From NCBI RefSeq assembly GCF_040932005.1, contig NZ_CP162414.1:2879501-2943500 (forward strand): DNA of 64,000 nt. Reading direction: 5' to 3'. The notes below the pieces were generated by a model, which searched no databases, was not told the origin of the DNA, and was given only the letters and a program-made list of their open reading frames with translations. A program made the position numbers and the translations under genes. Below, piece by piece: positions 19,355-29,164 of the stretch; the stretch's first letter is position 1; each line of letters starts with the position of its first letter. This DNA comes from Aestuariibius sp. HNIBRBA575 (GTDB lineage: Bacteria > Pseudomonadota > Alphaproteobacteria > Rhodobacterales > Rhodobacteraceae).

Positions 19355-19864
19355 ATGACCATGGCTCGTCTGGCGGGGATTTTACTCGCTTTTGCACTGA
19401 TTGTTCCCCATTCCGCGACTGACCTGCGCGCCCAAGAGGTTGGGTCGGAAACCAATTTGCCAATCCCGCGATTCGTGTCGCTAAAAGCCGCAGAAGGCAA
19501 TGTGCGACGCGGTCCATCCTTGTCGCATCGGATCGATTGGGTGTTTGTGCGGCGCAATATGCCGCTACAGGTTACGGCTGAATATGGCCATTGGCGTCGG
19601 GTGATTGATCGCGACGGTTTTGGGGGTTGGGTCCATTACGCATTGCTGTCAGGGACGCGCACAGTGATCATTGATCAACCCGATTTGCCGCTCTTGGCCC
19701 GCCCCACAGCGGATGCTCCCCAAAACGCGGTTTTGCAACAGGGTGTGATCGCCCGGATTGGCGAATGTTCATTGGACTGGTGCCAATTATCGGCCGACGG
19801 TCACCGGGGCTGGGCCCGCAAAGGCGCCTATTGGGGCGTGCGCGCCGATGAAATCCTCGACTAG
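19355..19864 (+). CDS. Exported SH3b-domain protein
   Basis: 169 residues with an N-terminal signal peptide (MARLAGILLAFALIV, cleavage near LRAQ). The mature part holds two bacterial SH3-like repeats: AAEGNVRRGPSLSHRIDWVF with GGWVHYALLSG, then a second unit with LARPTADAPQNAVLQQG and RGWARKGAYWGV. The NVRxGPS and GWV motifs are typical of domains that bind cell-wall peptides or act as envelope scaffolds. It is divergent from the hydroxyacid dehydrogenase and 26 bases before the CDF transporter gene on the same strand. Role probably periplasmic; ligand unknown. Confidence 0.8.
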   Translation: MTMARLAGILLAFALIVPHSATDLRAQEVGSETNLPIPRFVSLKAAEGNVRRGPSLSHRIDWVFVRRNMPLQVTAEYGHWRRVIDRDGFGGWVHYALLSGTRTVIIDQPDLPLLARPTADAPQNAVLQQGVIARIGECSLDWCQLSADGHRGWARKGAYWGVRADEILD

Positions 19865-19890
19865 CGATATCCGCCGAGGTAGCTGAGAAT

Positions 19891-20793
19891 ATGGCCAACC
19901 AAACCGAGTCAAAACTAAACATATCCGCCGGGGTTTTTTCGGTCACGGTCGCGTTTGTTTTGGTCATGGCAAAAATGTGGGCCTTGGGGGAAACGGCGTC
20001 GTTGTCGATTGCCGCCACTTTGGCGGATTCTGCATTGGATTTGTTGATTTCGATCGCCGGTTTGGCTGCGATTGCCTATGCCGCCAAACCCGCAGACGAA
20101 GACCACGCCTTTGGGCATTCCTCAGCCGAAGATTTGGCCGCCTTGGCGCAATGCCTGTTTATCCTGACATCCGCCGGGATCATCGCGGGCGTTGCGGTGA
20201 TGCGCCTATTCGCCAGCACCCCGCAGCCGGTTCAGGAAACCAATCGCGGTATCGCCGTGATGGTGTTTTCGATCTGCGTCACGCTGGCATTGGTGGCGTG
20301 GCAACGCTATGTGGCGCACAAAACCGGTAGCCGCGTGGTCAAGGCTGACAGCCTGCATTACCTCGGGGATTTGGTGCCAAACTTTGGCGCGATTATCGCG
20401 CTATATGCGGCGCAAATCGGGTTTATGCGGGTGGATTCCTATGTGGCGCTGGGTGCCGCGGCCCTATTGGCCATCGGGGCGCTGCGTGTCGGAAAAGGCG
20501 CGTGGGATGCGCTGATGGATCGGCGCGCTGATCCGGCGGTCATTCAGGACATCTGCAATATCGTCCAAGATTTCCCCGGCGTGCATGGCCACCACGACCT
20601 GAAAACCCGCACCTCTGGCAGCCGCATGTTTGTGAACATGCATATCGAACTGGACGGCAGCCAGACCCTAGAAGAGGCCCATGCCATTGGCGCGGCGTTG
20701 CGGCGGGCCATCGTAAAGGCCCATCCGCGTGCTGATGTGTTGATCCACAAAGACCCTGTTGGGGTGACCAAACACCCCGAAGATACGCGATAG
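19891..20793 (+). CDS. Cation diffusion facilitator (CDF) family transporter
   Basis: Inner-membrane metal/proton antiporter, 300 residues with about six membrane segments and a cytoplasmic C-terminal domain. Metal-site residues are present: ADSALD in helix 2 (DxxxD) and HYLGD in helix 5 (HxxxD), plus the loop DEDHAFGHSSAEDLAAL characteristic of FieF-like members. The C-terminal domain has VHGHHDLKTRTSGSRMFVNMHIEL, the usual dimerisation/zinc-sensing fold. Likely exports Fe(II), Zn(II) or a similar divalent metal; the ion cannot be fixed by sequence reading. Ends three bases before the converging M3 peptidase gene. Confidence 0.88.
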   Translation: MANQTESKLNISAGVFSVTVAFVLVMAKMWALGETASLSIAATLADSALDLLISIAGLAAIAYAAKPADEDHAFGHSSAEDLAALAQCLFILTSAGIIAGVAVMRLFASTPQPVQETNRGIAVMVFSICVTLALVAWQRYVAHKTGSRVVKADSLHYLGDLVPNFGAIIALYAAQIGFMRVDSYVALGAAALLAIGALRVGKGAWDALMDRRADPAVIQDICNIVQDFPGVHGHHDLKTRTSGSRMFVNMHIELDGSQTLEEAHAIGAALRRAIVKAHPRADVLIHKDPVGVTKHPEDTR

Positions 20794-20796
20794 CCG

Positions 20797-22815
20797 CTAG
20801 GCCAATCCACGCCCTTTCAGCAATGCATCCACGCCGGGCATCCGCCCCCGGAACCCTTTGTATAGCTCTGCGGCATCCACCGATCCGCCCACCGACAGGA
20901 TATGTGTTTCCAATCGCTTGGCCATTTTCGGATCAAACGGTCCACCGGCCTCTTCAAAGGCGACAAACGCATCCGCATCCATAACTTCGGACCACATATA
21001 GCTGTAATAGCCGCAGGAATATCCATCCCCGGCAAAGACATGGGCAAATTGCGGCGTGGCATGGCGCATTCCGATGGCATGGGGCATGCCCAATTCGGCC
21101 AAAACTTCAGCCTGTTTTTGCATGGGATCTGCGGGCGCAGGCCCGTCATGAAACGCCAGATCGACCATGGCTGACGCCACATATTCCACCGTGTTGAACC
21201 CGGCATCATAGGTGGCCGCGGCCAGCACTTTGTCCAGCAGGTCCTGCGGCATTGGCGCGTCGGTTTCTGCATGGGTTGCGAATTTTGCTAATACGTCTGG
21301 CACTTCTAACCAATGTTCATATAGCTGGCTGGGCAATTCAACAAAATCGCGTGCAACGGATGTGCCGGACACGGTTTCATAGGTCACGTCCGACAGGATG
21401 TGATGCAATGCGTGGCCAAATTCGTGGAACAACGTGCGCGCATCATCATATGACAACAACGCAGGCGCATCCGCGGCAGGTTTGGCAAAGTTGCAGACAT
21501 TGGTGACAATCGGGCGGATATCCCCGGCCAGTTTTTGCTGGGACCGCATCGCGCCACACCACGCACCGGATCGTTTTGATCCGCGCGCAAAGTAATCCCC
21601 GACAAAGGTCGCCATGTGCCGCCCATCGCGGGTGATGTTCCAGATACGCACATCTGGATGGTATTTCGGGGCGTCAATCTCTTCGAATTCCAGTCCAAAC
21701 AACCGGTTCGCGCAGTCAAATGAGGCCTCAATCATGCGGTCCAATTGCAGATATGGTTTCAGTTCCGCTTCATCCAAATCATGTTCAGCTTGCCGACGTT
21801 TTTCCGAATAATAGCGCCAATCCCACGGCTCTAACCGTCCGTCATGTCCGTCCGCGTTTAGCATATCCGTCAGGATTGCCTCATCCTTTAGCGCGGCGGC
21901 TTTGGCGGGTTCCCAGACCTGTTTTAACAGGTTTTGAACCGCATCCGGTGTGCCTGCCATTTCCGTTTCCAGTTTGAAATCTGCAAACGTGTCATAGCCC
22001 AGCAAATTAGACCGTTCATGGCGCAATTTCAGGGTTTCAGCGGCGATGCCGCGATTGTCGGTTTTCCCACCATTGGCCCCGCGCAATGTCCACGCGCGAT
22101 AGGCCCGTTCTCGCAGATCGCGACGGGTCGAAAACTGCAAAAACGGTACAATCAAGGACCGCGACAGCGTGACAACAGGGCCATCCACGCCCTTTTCTGC
22201 GCCCGCAGATTGCGCGGTCGCCACCAGAAAATCCGGCAGACCTGCAATGCCATCTGCATCCAATTCCATATGCCAGTCGCGTTCATCGGCCAGCAGGTTT
22301 TGGGTGAATTCTGTTCCCAGCACAGACAGGCGCGATTTCACCTCGGTTAAGCGATCCGAATTTTCACCATCCAAACGCGCGCCGCCACGGACAAATCCAC
22401 GATGGGTCAACATCAAAACGCGGCGCTGTTCGGCGTTCAAATCCAGATCATCCCGCCGGTCCCACAGATCATCAATGCGCGCAAACAGGGCGGTATTGGA
22501 CGAAATTTCCGATGAATACGCCGATAGGATTGGGGCAAATTCCCGCATCAACGCTTCGCGGGCGTCGTTGCTGTCCGCACCTGCCATGCTATAAAACGCG
22601 CCCAAAACACGGTTCAGGTTTTGATCCGCCAATTCCAACGCGTCGATTGTATTGGCAAATGTGGGTGTATCGGGATTGTCGGTGATGGCCGCAATATTGG
22701 CGCGGGCCTGTTCGATCCCGGCCTGCACTGCGGGTGAAAAATGCGCGTCATCTATCAAATCATACGGGGGCAATCCAAACGGTGTGTCCCAGTCCGAAAG
22801 CAGTGGGTTGGTCAT
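20797..22815 (-). CDS. M3 family zinc metallopeptidase (oligopeptidase A/Dcp-like)
   Basis: 672-residue cytoplasmic oligopeptidase. Start 22815 has AAGGAG upstream; the in-frame start 30 bases earlier is less likely. The zinc-binding motif FHEFGHALHH is near residue 463 and the third ligand Glu lies in the FVELPSQLYEHW block downstream, both expected of thimet-type M3 enzymes. YSCGYYSYMWSEVMDADAF and the C-terminal GGSVDAAELYKGFRGR are conserved in the OpdA/Dcp group. It degrades short peptides released by other proteases. Whether it is an endo-oligopeptidase or dipeptidyl carboxypeptidase is undecided. Confidence 0.92.
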   Translation of the reverse strand: MTNPLLSDWDTPFGLPPYDLIDDAHFSPAVQAGIEQARANIAAITDNPDTPTFANTIDALELADQNLNRVLGAFYSMAGADSNDAREALMREFAPILSAYSSEISSNTALFARIDDLWDRRDDLDLNAEQRRVLMLTHRGFVRGGARLDGENSDRLTEVKSRLSVLGTEFTQNLLADERDWHMELDADGIAGLPDFLVATAQSAGAEKGVDGPVVTLSRSLIVPFLQFSTRRDLRERAYRAWTLRGANGGKTDNRGIAAETLKLRHERSNLLGYDTFADFKLETEMAGTPDAVQNLLKQVWEPAKAAALKDEAILTDMLNADGHDGRLEPWDWRYYSEKRRQAEHDLDEAELKPYLQLDRMIEASFDCANRLFGLEFEEIDAPKYHPDVRIWNITRDGRHMATFVGDYFARGSKRSGAWCGAMRSQQKLAGDIRPIVTNVCNFAKPAADAPALLSYDDARTLFHEFGHALHHILSDVTYETVSGTSVARDFVELPSQLYEHWLEVPDVLAKFATHAETDAPMPQDLLDKVLAAATYDAGFNTVEYVASAMVDLAFHDGPAPADPMQKQAEVLAELGMPHAIGMRHATPQFAHVFAGDGYSCGYYSYMWSEVMDADAFVAFEEAGGPFDPKMAKRLETHILSVGGSVDAAELYKGFRGRMPGVDALLKGRGLA

Positions 22816-22939
22816 GGTGATCTCCTTTGATCGGAATCTAGGCATCCCTATGCCAGAACACCATGACCAAGTGGTTAGAAAATCCTCTGACAGATCACCA
22901 TCGCGATATGACGCGTGATCACCGCACCGATTGGCCGGA

Positions 22940-23974
22940 TCAGTGGCCGCAAATTGGGCAATCGGCCCGTGGTTTCAGCGTCATGATCCGTGTTTCCGCA
23001 TAAAGCGCATCATAGATCAGCATACGCCCCGCCAAACCCTGCCCAGCGCCGGTGATCTGTTTGACGGCCTCAACCGCCATCAGAGATCCAACCACCCCCG
23101 GCAACGGGCCGATCACCCCCGCGATGGAACAATTCGGAGCAAGCGACGGATCAGGGGCTGTGGGGAAAATGCATTCATAGCAGGGCCCGCCATTGGCTGG
23201 ATTATAGGTGCTGATCTGGCCTTCCCATTGGGTTAGGGCCGCACCAATCACCGGTTTGCCCAATTTGGCCGCGACCCGATTGACCAGATACCGGGTTTCG
23301 AAGTTATCCGACCCTTCGAGGATCAGATCATATTCGGCAAACAGATCCTCAGCCGACTCGTCGTTCAAGCGTCGGTGATAGGGTTTCACATCGATATGTG
23401 GGTTCTGGGCCAGCATCGCGGCTTGGGCAGAGAACACCTTGGGGGTGGCGATCTGTGCATCCGTATGGATCACCTGACGTTGCAGGTTTGAATTGTCGAC
23501 CACATCGTCATCAATCACCCCAATTGTGCCCACACCAGCAGCGGCCAGATATAACAGCGCCGGCGATCCAAGCCCCCCGGCCCCAACCACCAAAACACGC
23601 GCGTTTTTCAACGCCTTTTGCCCCGGACCGCCCAATTCGCGCAGCACGATATGGCGGGCATATCGGTCCAGTTCTGTTTCGGAAAATGTCGGCTTTGGCC
23701 CCATATCGGGGGTGGTACGCATCGCGCGCGCCTTTAGGCGGCGCACCAATTTGGCATAGCCCCAGATGATCGTGCCAAATGCCAGCAACATCACCCAAAG
23801 CGCGGCGGATTCGCCGGTTGCCTGACGCAGCGGATGCCCATCCGGCAGGATCAGGTGCAGCAAAATCACAGCGCCAAACAACACCGCAATCATCGTTGTG
23901 CGAATGTGCATCGGGATTTTCATCACGATGCCGATCCCCCACATCGCCGCCGCCATGGATAGGACAACGATCAC
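22940..23974 (-). CDS. moeB: MoeB/ThiF-type adenylyltransferase with N-terminal membrane segments
   Basis: E1-like enzyme that adenylates the C-terminal glycine of a small sulfur carrier (MoaD or ThiS). The catalytic domain starts near residue 95 ([19 protein letters not shown]), with [21 protein letters not shown] as nucleotide loop, [11 protein letters not shown], and zinc cysteines in CYEC and CPIC at the C-terminus. Unusual is the first 80 residues: two hydrophobic helices ([17 protein letters not shown] and a stretch around [12 protein letters not shown] then [16 protein letters not shown]) not found in E. coli MoeB. It overlaps dut by four bases in a coaBC-dut-moeB operon. Molybdopterin use is plausible given xdh in the window; thiamine use is possible. 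Confidence 0.85.
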   Translation of the reverse strand: MIVVLSMAAAMWGIGIVMKIPMHIRTTMIAVLFGAVILLHLILPDGHPLRQATGESAALWVMLLAFGTIIWGYAKLVRRLKARAMRTTPDMGPKPTFSETELDRYARHIVLRELGGPGQKALKNARVLVVGAGGLGSPALLYLAAAGVGTIGVIDDDVVDNSNLQRQVIHTDAQIATPKVFSAQAAMLAQNPHIDVKPYHRRLNDESAEDLFAEYDLILEGSDNFETRYLVNRVAAKLGKPVIGAALTQWEGQISTYNPANGGPCYECIFPTAPDPSLAPNCSIAGVIGPLPGVVGSLMAVEAVKQITGAGQGLAGRMLIYDALYAETRIMTLKPRADCPICGH

Positions 23975-24441
23975 TTGGACGGCTCCGCAACTCCGGTCGA
24001 GCCAAAGCCACCCGCCCCACGTTCTGTTTCATCCAGCCCCTGCACCTCCGCAAAGCCCGCCTGAACAACGGGCGCGACCACCAATTGCGCAATCCGGTCG
24101 CCATGGGCGACCGTAAACGGCTGATCCCCGGCATTCATCAAAATGACCCCAACCGGGCCACGATAATCGCTGTCAATTGTACCAGGCGTGTTGGGCAATG
24201 TGATCCCGTGTTTCAACGCCAATCCGGATCGGGGCCGGACCTGAACTTCGAACCCATCCGGAATGGCCATACGCAGGCCGGTGGGGATCAACTGACGTGC
24301 GCCCGGTGCCAAAGTAACCGGCATCCTGTCGTCAAAATTGGCGCAGATATCTGCACCAGCAGCCCCTGATGTCTGGTAATTCGGCAAAGGCAGCGTTTGA
24401 TCTGCCCCGTCCAACCATTCCAGCGCCACAACCGGGGTCAT
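23971..24441 (-). CDS. dut: Deoxyuridine 5'-triphosphate nucleotidohydrolase
   Basis: Trimeric dUTPase, 156 residues, hydrolysing dUTP to dUMP and pyrophosphate to keep uracil out of DNA and feed thymidylate synthesis. All five family motifs are visible in order: [36 protein letters not shown] (with the catalytic Asp), [11 protein letters not shown] and the C-terminal arm [10 protein letters not shown]. It overlaps coaBC by four bases upstream and moeB by four bases downstream. coaBC-dut adjacency is common among Proteobacteria. Confidence 0.96.
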   Translation of the reverse strand: MTPVVALEWLDGADQTLPLPNYQTSGAAGADICANFDDRMPVTLAPGARQLIPTGLRMAIPDGFEVQVRPRSGLALKHGITLPNTPGTIDSDYRGPVGVILMNAGDQPFTVAHGDRIAQLVVAPVVQAGFAEVQGLDETERGAGGFGSTGVAEPSK

Positions 24442-25631
24442 TTCAACGCCTCTGCGATGCGAACGGCCAGTTTGCGGGCCACGTCATCTTTGGTCATGCG
24501 CGGCCAATCCTCGGCGCCGTCCGCATGGATCAGGGTCACGTCGTTTTCGGTCCCGCCCATGATCCCGGTTTCTGGGCTGACATCATTGGCCAATATCCAA
24601 TCGCACCCCTTGCGGGCGCGTTTGGCCGTGGCATGTGCCATCACATCATCCGTTTCCGCAGCAAATCCGACCACCAATGCAGGGCGACCATCCGTCATTT
24701 GGCTGACCGTCGCCAGAATGTCGGGGTTTTCGGCAAATTCCAAAACGGGCAATCCGTTACCGTCTTTCTTGATTTTGCTATCAGACGCATTTGCCATCCG
24801 CCAATCCGCCACGGCTGCGGCAAAAACCCCGGCATCCGCGGGCAATGCGTTTTGCACGGCCTCCAACATCTGTTTAGCGGTTTGCACAGCGATCACTTTG
24901 ACGCCGGCGGGCGGCGGCACATCCGAAGGCCCGGTGACAAATGTCACATCTGCGCCCAGCGCTGACAGGGCATTTGCAATCGCGGTCCCTTGGGATCCAG
25001 ATGACCGATTGGCAATATAGCGCACAGGATCAATAGGTTCATGGGTCGGACCGGACGTGACCAACACATGTTTCCCTTTCAGCGGGCCATCGTTTAGCGC
25101 AGCCTGAACCGCGTCCACAATTTCAAGTGGCTCTGCCATGCGACCGGGGCCAAATTCGCCACAGGCCATGTCGCCTTTGTTGGGGCCAACCATCAAAACA
25201 CCATCATTGGTCAGGGTTTTGATGTTGCGCTGGGTGGCGGGGTGATCCCACATCCGGACATTCATCGACGGTGCCACCAACACGCGTTTGTCCGTCGCCA
25301 ACAACAATGTCGACGCCAAATCATTGGCCAGACCGGACGCCATTTTTGCCATCAAATCCGCCGTAGCAGGGGCGACAACGATCAAATCCGCCGCGCGGGA
25401 CAGTTCAATATGGCCCATTTCGGATTCATCGTTCAGATCAAACAGGTCCTGAAACACTTTGTTCCCCGCCAGCGCAGACACCGACAATGGCGTGACGAAT
25501 TCTGACCCCGCTTGGGTCAATACCGGCGTCACCTGCGCCCCGCGTTCGCGCAATCGCCGGATCAGATCCAACGATTTAAAGGCCGCGATCCCGCCCCCGA
25601 TGACCAATAGAATGTGTTTGCCTGACAGCAT
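24438..25631 (-). CDS. coaBC: Bifunctional phosphopantothenoylcysteine decarboxylase / phosphopantothenate-cysteine ligase
   Basis: Two-step enzyme of coenzyme A synthesis. The N-terminal CoaC flavoprotein domain shows [16 protein letters not shown], the [17 protein letters not shown] block with the catalytic His, [16 protein letters not shown] and [10 protein letters not shown] with the active Cys near residue 160. The C-terminal CoaB domain shows [19 protein letters not shown] and a Lys-rich SKIKKDG loop. Start 25631 (ATG, GGGGGCGG upstream) is preferred over an in-frame TTG at 25643, giving 397 residues. It heads the coaBC-dut-moeB operon and shares a pathway with panC and panB at 13.6-15.3 kb. 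Confidence 0.95.
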   Translation of the reverse strand: MLSGKHILLVIGGGIAAFKSLDLIRRLRERGAQVTPVLTQAGSEFVTPLSVSALAGNKVFQDLFDLNDESEMGHIELSRAADLIVVAPATADLMAKMASGLANDLASTLLLATDKRVLVAPSMNVRMWDHPATQRNIKTLTNDGVLMVGPNKGDMACGEFGPGRMAEPLEIVDAVQAALNDGPLKGKHVLVTSGPTHEPIDPVRYIANRSSGSQGTAIANALSALGADVTFVTGPSDVPPPAGVKVIAVQTAKQMLEAVQNALPADAGVFAAAVADWRMANASDSKIKKDGNGLPVLEFAENPDILATVSQMTDGRPALVVGFAAETDDVMAHATAKRARKGCDWILANDVSPETGIMGGTENDVTLIHADGAEDWPRMTKDDVARKLAVRIAEALK

Positions 25632-25758
25632 AACCGCCCCCAATTCGTTTCACCCAAACCCTAATCCCATCACACGCAAGGAGCAAACAGGTGCGCCGCT
25701 TTCCCTTAGATATCTGATGGGGTAATCACGGTTTCAACTCTTAGAGGGGCAAATACAC

Positions 25759-26268
25759 ATGCTGACTTTCATTATTGGCGGCGTCGCATCCGGCAAAAGC
25801 GCCTATGCAGAACGGCTGATCATGCAAACCAAAGCTGAGCGGGTTTATCTGGCCACGTCTCAGCCGTTGGACGATGAAATGACGGCAAAAATCGCCGATC
25901 ATCGGGCGCAACGCGGCCCTGACTGGCAAACCATAGAAGAGCCGCTAAACCTTGCGCCCGTTTTGCAATCCATCCCCGAGGATCGGATTGTATTGTTGGA
26001 TTGCGCCACATTATGGCTGACCAATTGGATGTGTGCCGATCGGGATATGGACGCGGCCATCGATGCCTTTGTCGATGCCATAGCCTATTGCGCCGCGCCG
26101 CTGGTTATTGTGTCCAATGATCTCAGCGGTGGTTTGGTGCCCGCCGATGCTGTGTCGCGCAAATTTCAGCGTGTTCATGGGCAGCTGAACACCGCCATTG
26201 CCGCGCGGGCCGAACTGGTGGTTCAGGTCACAGTGGGCCTGCCAACCGCCCTAAAGGGAACGTTATAA
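25759..26268 (+). CDS. cobU: Bifunctional adenosylcobinamide kinase/guanylyltransferase
   Basis: Phosphorylates adenosylcobinamide and transfers GMP to it in the nucleotide-loop stage of cobalamin synthesis (called CobP in the aerobic pathway nomenclature). 169 residues with the P-loop GGVASGKSAYAER at the N-terminus, the GMP-acceptor His in DHRAQRGPDWQTIEEP, LLDCATLWLTNWM and VSNDLSGGLVPADAVSRKFQ. GAGG-type ribosome-binding site upstream. Its stop overlaps the next start by one base (TAATG). The B12 it helps make would be needed by ethylmalonyl-CoA mutase at the right end of the window. Confidence 0.92.
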   Translation: MLTFIIGGVASGKSAYAERLIMQTKAERVYLATSQPLDDEMTAKIADHRAQRGPDWQTIEEPLNLAPVLQSIPEDRIVLLDCATLWLTNWMCADRDMDAAIDAFVDAIAYCAAPLVIVSNDLSGGLVPADAVSRKFQRVHGQLNTAIAARAELVVQVTVGLPTALKGTL

Positions 26269-26846
26269 TGACCCAATGGCATTGGGTGCGTCACGGTCCA
26301 ACCCATGAAAAAAACTTTGTTGGCTGGCGCGATGTCCCGGCGGATTTGTCGAATACAGATCAGATATCCCGGTTAGGGTCCTATTTGCCTCAAGCCGCCT
26401 ATGTTCTGTCATCGGATTTGATCCGCGCATCCGACACCGCCAAGGCCATTCAGGGGACCCGTCAGAACCTTGGGGTATTTGCGGACATACGTGAATTTAA
26501 CTTTGGCGCTTGGGATGGGCTGCATTTTTCCGAAGTCGCCGAACGTGATCCCGACCTGTCACGTCAGTTCTGGGAGCAACCGGGCGATTTAGCGGCCCCG
26601 GATGGCGAAAGCTGGAACGCAGTGGCCAACCGTGTCGGGCAGTTTGTCGATAAAATGAACGCCCTGCATCCAAATAATGTGTTCATTGCGGTGGCCCATA
26701 TCGGAGTGATTATGACCCAGATTCAACGCGCATCCGGCAGCACAGCCTATCAGGCGATGGGGCATGTCATTGATAATTTATCCGTTACCGACATGGAATT
26801 TGACGGACAAAACTGGCGCATGGGCCGCATTAATCACAGACCTTGA
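26268..26846 (+). CDS. Histidine phosphatase family protein, CobC-like
   Basis: 192-residue member of the phosphoglycerate-mutase-like superfamily with the catalytic RHG motif in WVRHGPTHEKN at the N-terminus and a second catalytic His in VAVAHIGVIM near residue 145. Translational coupling to cobU through TAATG suggests the alpha-ribazole-5'-phosphate phosphatase (CobC) step of the nucleotide loop. That assignment rests on context; the fold alone does not reveal the substrate. FGAWDGLHFSEVAERDP matches the usual FGxWEG loop. Confidence 0.78.
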   Translation: MTQWHWVRHGPTHEKNFVGWRDVPADLSNTDQISRLGSYLPQAAYVLSSDLIRASDTAKAIQGTRQNLGVFADIREFNFGAWDGLHFSEVAERDPDLSRQFWEQPGDLAAPDGESWNAVANRVGQFVDKMNALHPNNVFIAVAHIGVIMTQIQRASGSTAYQAMGHVIDNLSVTDMEFDGQNWRMGRINHRP

Positions 26847-26905
26847 TGGACCTGTTCACGAATCCGAACTGGTCAAACGCATTTTTACAAGGATACCATC
26901 CCCCT

Positions 26906-27586
26906 ATGACATATGATTTATATATTGGTGATCGCACCTTCTCCAGCTGGTCTCTCAGAGGCTGGTTAATGTTCGTTAAATTCGGACTTCCCGTAAACAC
27001 ACATATGGCCGGGCTTTATTCCGGCACGATGGCCAAGGATCTAAAACCGCTGGCCCCGGCCAAATTGGTGCCCGTGATGAAAACCCCGGACAATGTCGTG
27101 GTGGGGGATACATTGGCCATGGCTGAAACGCTGGCGGAACGTCACCCAGATATTGCCATGTGGCCTGCGGACCCAGCGCATCGGGCATTTGCACGCTGGA
27201 TGGTCAGCGAAATGCATTCGGGTTACGCCGCTTTGCGCGGGGATTGTCCGATGAATTTGGCCCATTCCTGGGCTGATTTCACCCCCTCAGACGCTGTTTT
27301 GGCCGATGTCGCCCGTATCGAAGACATGTGGGCCCGTGCCCGCGCCATGAAACCTGCCGGCCCTTGGCTGTTTGGGGACTACTCGCTTGCGGATGTGTTC
27401 TTTGCGCCTGTGGCGGCGCGTTTGGCCGGATACGGACTGCCTCTCAGTGATGCGGCGCGGGACTATGTCATGACCCATTTGCGGGATCCGCATTTCGTGG
27501 AATGGCGCGCCGAAGGGGCCAAAGTGACCTATGACCCCGTGCCATATGACCTGCCATTGACCAAGGCCGATTGGCCGGTTTCTTAA
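26906..27586 (+). CDS. Glutathione S-transferase family protein
   Basis: 226-residue protein with an N-terminal thioredoxin-like domain opening YDLYIGDRTFSSWSLRGWLMF, whose SSWS region is the glutathione-activating site, and a helical C-terminal domain with GPWLFGDYSLADVFFAPVAARL. I chose ATG 26906; a TTG/ATG pair at 26843/26846 overlapping the upstream phosphatase stop would add about 21 residues outside the fold. An AAGGA lies upstream but with long spacing, so the start is moderately certain. Possible role in detoxification or thiol redox; substrate unknown. Confidence 0.82.
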   Translation: MTYDLYIGDRTFSSWSLRGWLMFVKFGLPVNTHMAGLYSGTMAKDLKPLAPAKLVPVMKTPDNVVVGDTLAMAETLAERHPDIAMWPADPAHRAFARWMVSEMHSGYAALRGDCPMNLAHSWADFTPSDAVLADVARIEDMWARARAMKPAGPWLFGDYSLADVFFAPVAARLAGYGLPLSDAARDYVMTHLRDPHFVEWRAEGAKVTYDPVPYDLPLTKADWPVS

Positions 27587-27649
27587 GACACGTTAACCAG
27601 TTCTAAACCATGTTGCCCCATTCCTTGACCAAGGTTGATGGAGGGTAAC

Positions 27650-29164
27650 ATGGTTGCTGTGGCACATACGGTAGCCTTTGAAGGGGTTGAGGCACGCGCC
27701 GTAGAAGTGCAATGCGCCGTGACGCCGGGATTGCCTGCTTTTTCCATCGTTGGCCTGCCAGACAAAGCCGTTTCAGAAGCCCGCGAACGCGTGCGCGCCG
27801 CCCTGTCATCTATGGCGATCGCCCTGCCATCCAAACGGATCACCATCAATCTGTCCCCCGCCGACCTGCCCAAAGAGGGCAGTCATTTTGACTTGCCGAT
27901 AGCCTTGTCGCTCTTGGCTGCGATGGACATTTTGCCAGAGGACAAAGTCGCGCAAACCGTCGCGCTGGGGGAACTGGCATTGGATGGGGGTCTGGTGCCG
28001 GTTGTCGGGGCCCTGCCCGCCGCCATGAAGGCCGCCGAAGATGAACGGATATTGCTATGCCCGCAATCTTGCGGCGCCGAGGCCGCTTGGGTCGGGGCCT
28101 GCACCGTGCATGGCGCAAAATCGCTGTCCGATACGGTGCGTCATTATACCGGCAACGCCCCCCTGCCCGTCGCCATCCCCGGCGAAGTGGAAAACACCGA
28201 TCACGTCCGGGATCTGCGCGATGTAAAAGGCCAGGAACGGGCCAAACGGGCCTTGGAAATTGCCGCAGCAGGCCGCCATCACATGTTTATGGTCGGCACC
28301 CCTGGATCGGGGAAATCCATGTTGGCAGCGCGTATTCCGGGTATTTTACCCCCACTGACCCCAATTGAGGCGCTGGAAACCTCAATGATCCATTCATTAT
28401 CTGGGCTGTTGGAGGACGGCGGCATCAACCGAACACGCCCTTTTCGTGAACCTCACCACACCGCATCTATCGCCGCAATTGTCGGGGGGGGACGGGGCGC
28501 AAAACCAGGAGAAATCAGCCTAGCGCACAACGGCGTGCTGTTCATGGATGAATTTCCAGAATACCCGCGGCCCGTTTTGGAAACCCTGCGCCAACCGATC
28601 GAAACCGGCGAAGTTGTGATCGCCCGCGCCAATGCCCATATCAAATACCCGTGCAAATTCATGCTGATCGCGGCGGCAAACCCCTGTAAATGCGGATATT
28701 TATCCGATCCCGCCCGCGCCTGCGCCCGCGTTCCCTTATGTGGAGAAGAATACCTAAACCGCATATCCGGCCCCTTGATGGACCGCTTTGATTTGCGCGT
28801 TGAAATTCCACCTGTTGCGTTCACGGATCTTGACCTGCCCCCATCTGGGGAAAGTTCGGCGCAGGTTGCCCAACGCGTTGCGGCCGCGCGCGAATTGCAG
28901 GCCAGCCGATACCAAAACGCCGACAATATCGCGCTGAATTCAGACGCCGAAGGCAGCATCCTAGAACAAATCGCAACCCCTGATACCGAAGGGCGTGCCT
29001 TGCTGATCATGGTGGCAGAGCGGTTTGGATTATCCGCGCGGGGGTATCACAGGGTTTTGCGCGTCGCCCGCACAATCGCCGATTTGGCCGGGTCAGCAGA
29101 CGTTCGCAAACCCCATATCGCCGAGGCGATCTCTTATCGTTTGTCGACGTCCAAAGACATCTGA
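27650..29164 (+). CDS. YifB family Mg chelatase-like AAA ATPase (ComM-like)
   Basis: 504-residue protein. The N-terminal ChlI-like/Lon-fold domain opens VAHTVAFEGVEARAVEVQ with SIVGLPDKAVSEARERVRAAL. The AAA+ core has Walker A GTPGSGKSML near residue 221 and Walker B VLFMDEFPEY, followed by a zinc-like CKCGY...CARVPLC cluster. The C-terminus is the Mg-chelatase helical domain. The start at 27650 follows GGAGGG. In species with natural transformation, ComM is a helicase driving branch migration of incoming DNA; that role is known for the family and inferred here. Its last 31 bases overlap the converging esterase gene. Confidence 0.92.
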   Translation: MVAVAHTVAFEGVEARAVEVQCAVTPGLPAFSIVGLPDKAVSEARERVRAALSSMAIALPSKRITINLSPADLPKEGSHFDLPIALSLLAAMDILPEDKVAQTVALGELALDGGLVPVVGALPAAMKAAEDERILLCPQSCGAEAAWVGACTVHGAKSLSDTVRHYTGNAPLPVAIPGEVENTDHVRDLRDVKGQERAKRALEIAAAGRHHMFMVGTPGSGKSMLAARIPGILPPLTPIEALETSMIHSLSGLLEDGGINRTRPFREPHHTASIAAIVGGGRGAKPGEISLAHNGVLFMDEFPEYPRPVLETLRQPIETGEVVIARANAHIKYPCKFMLIAAANPCKCGYLSDPARACARVPLCGEEYLNRISGPLMDRFDLRVEIPPVAFTDLDLPPSGESSAQVAQRVAAARELQASRYQNADNIALNSDAEGSILEQIATPDTEGRALLIMVAERFGLSARGYHRVLRVARTIADLAGSADVRKPHIAEAISYRLSTSKDI

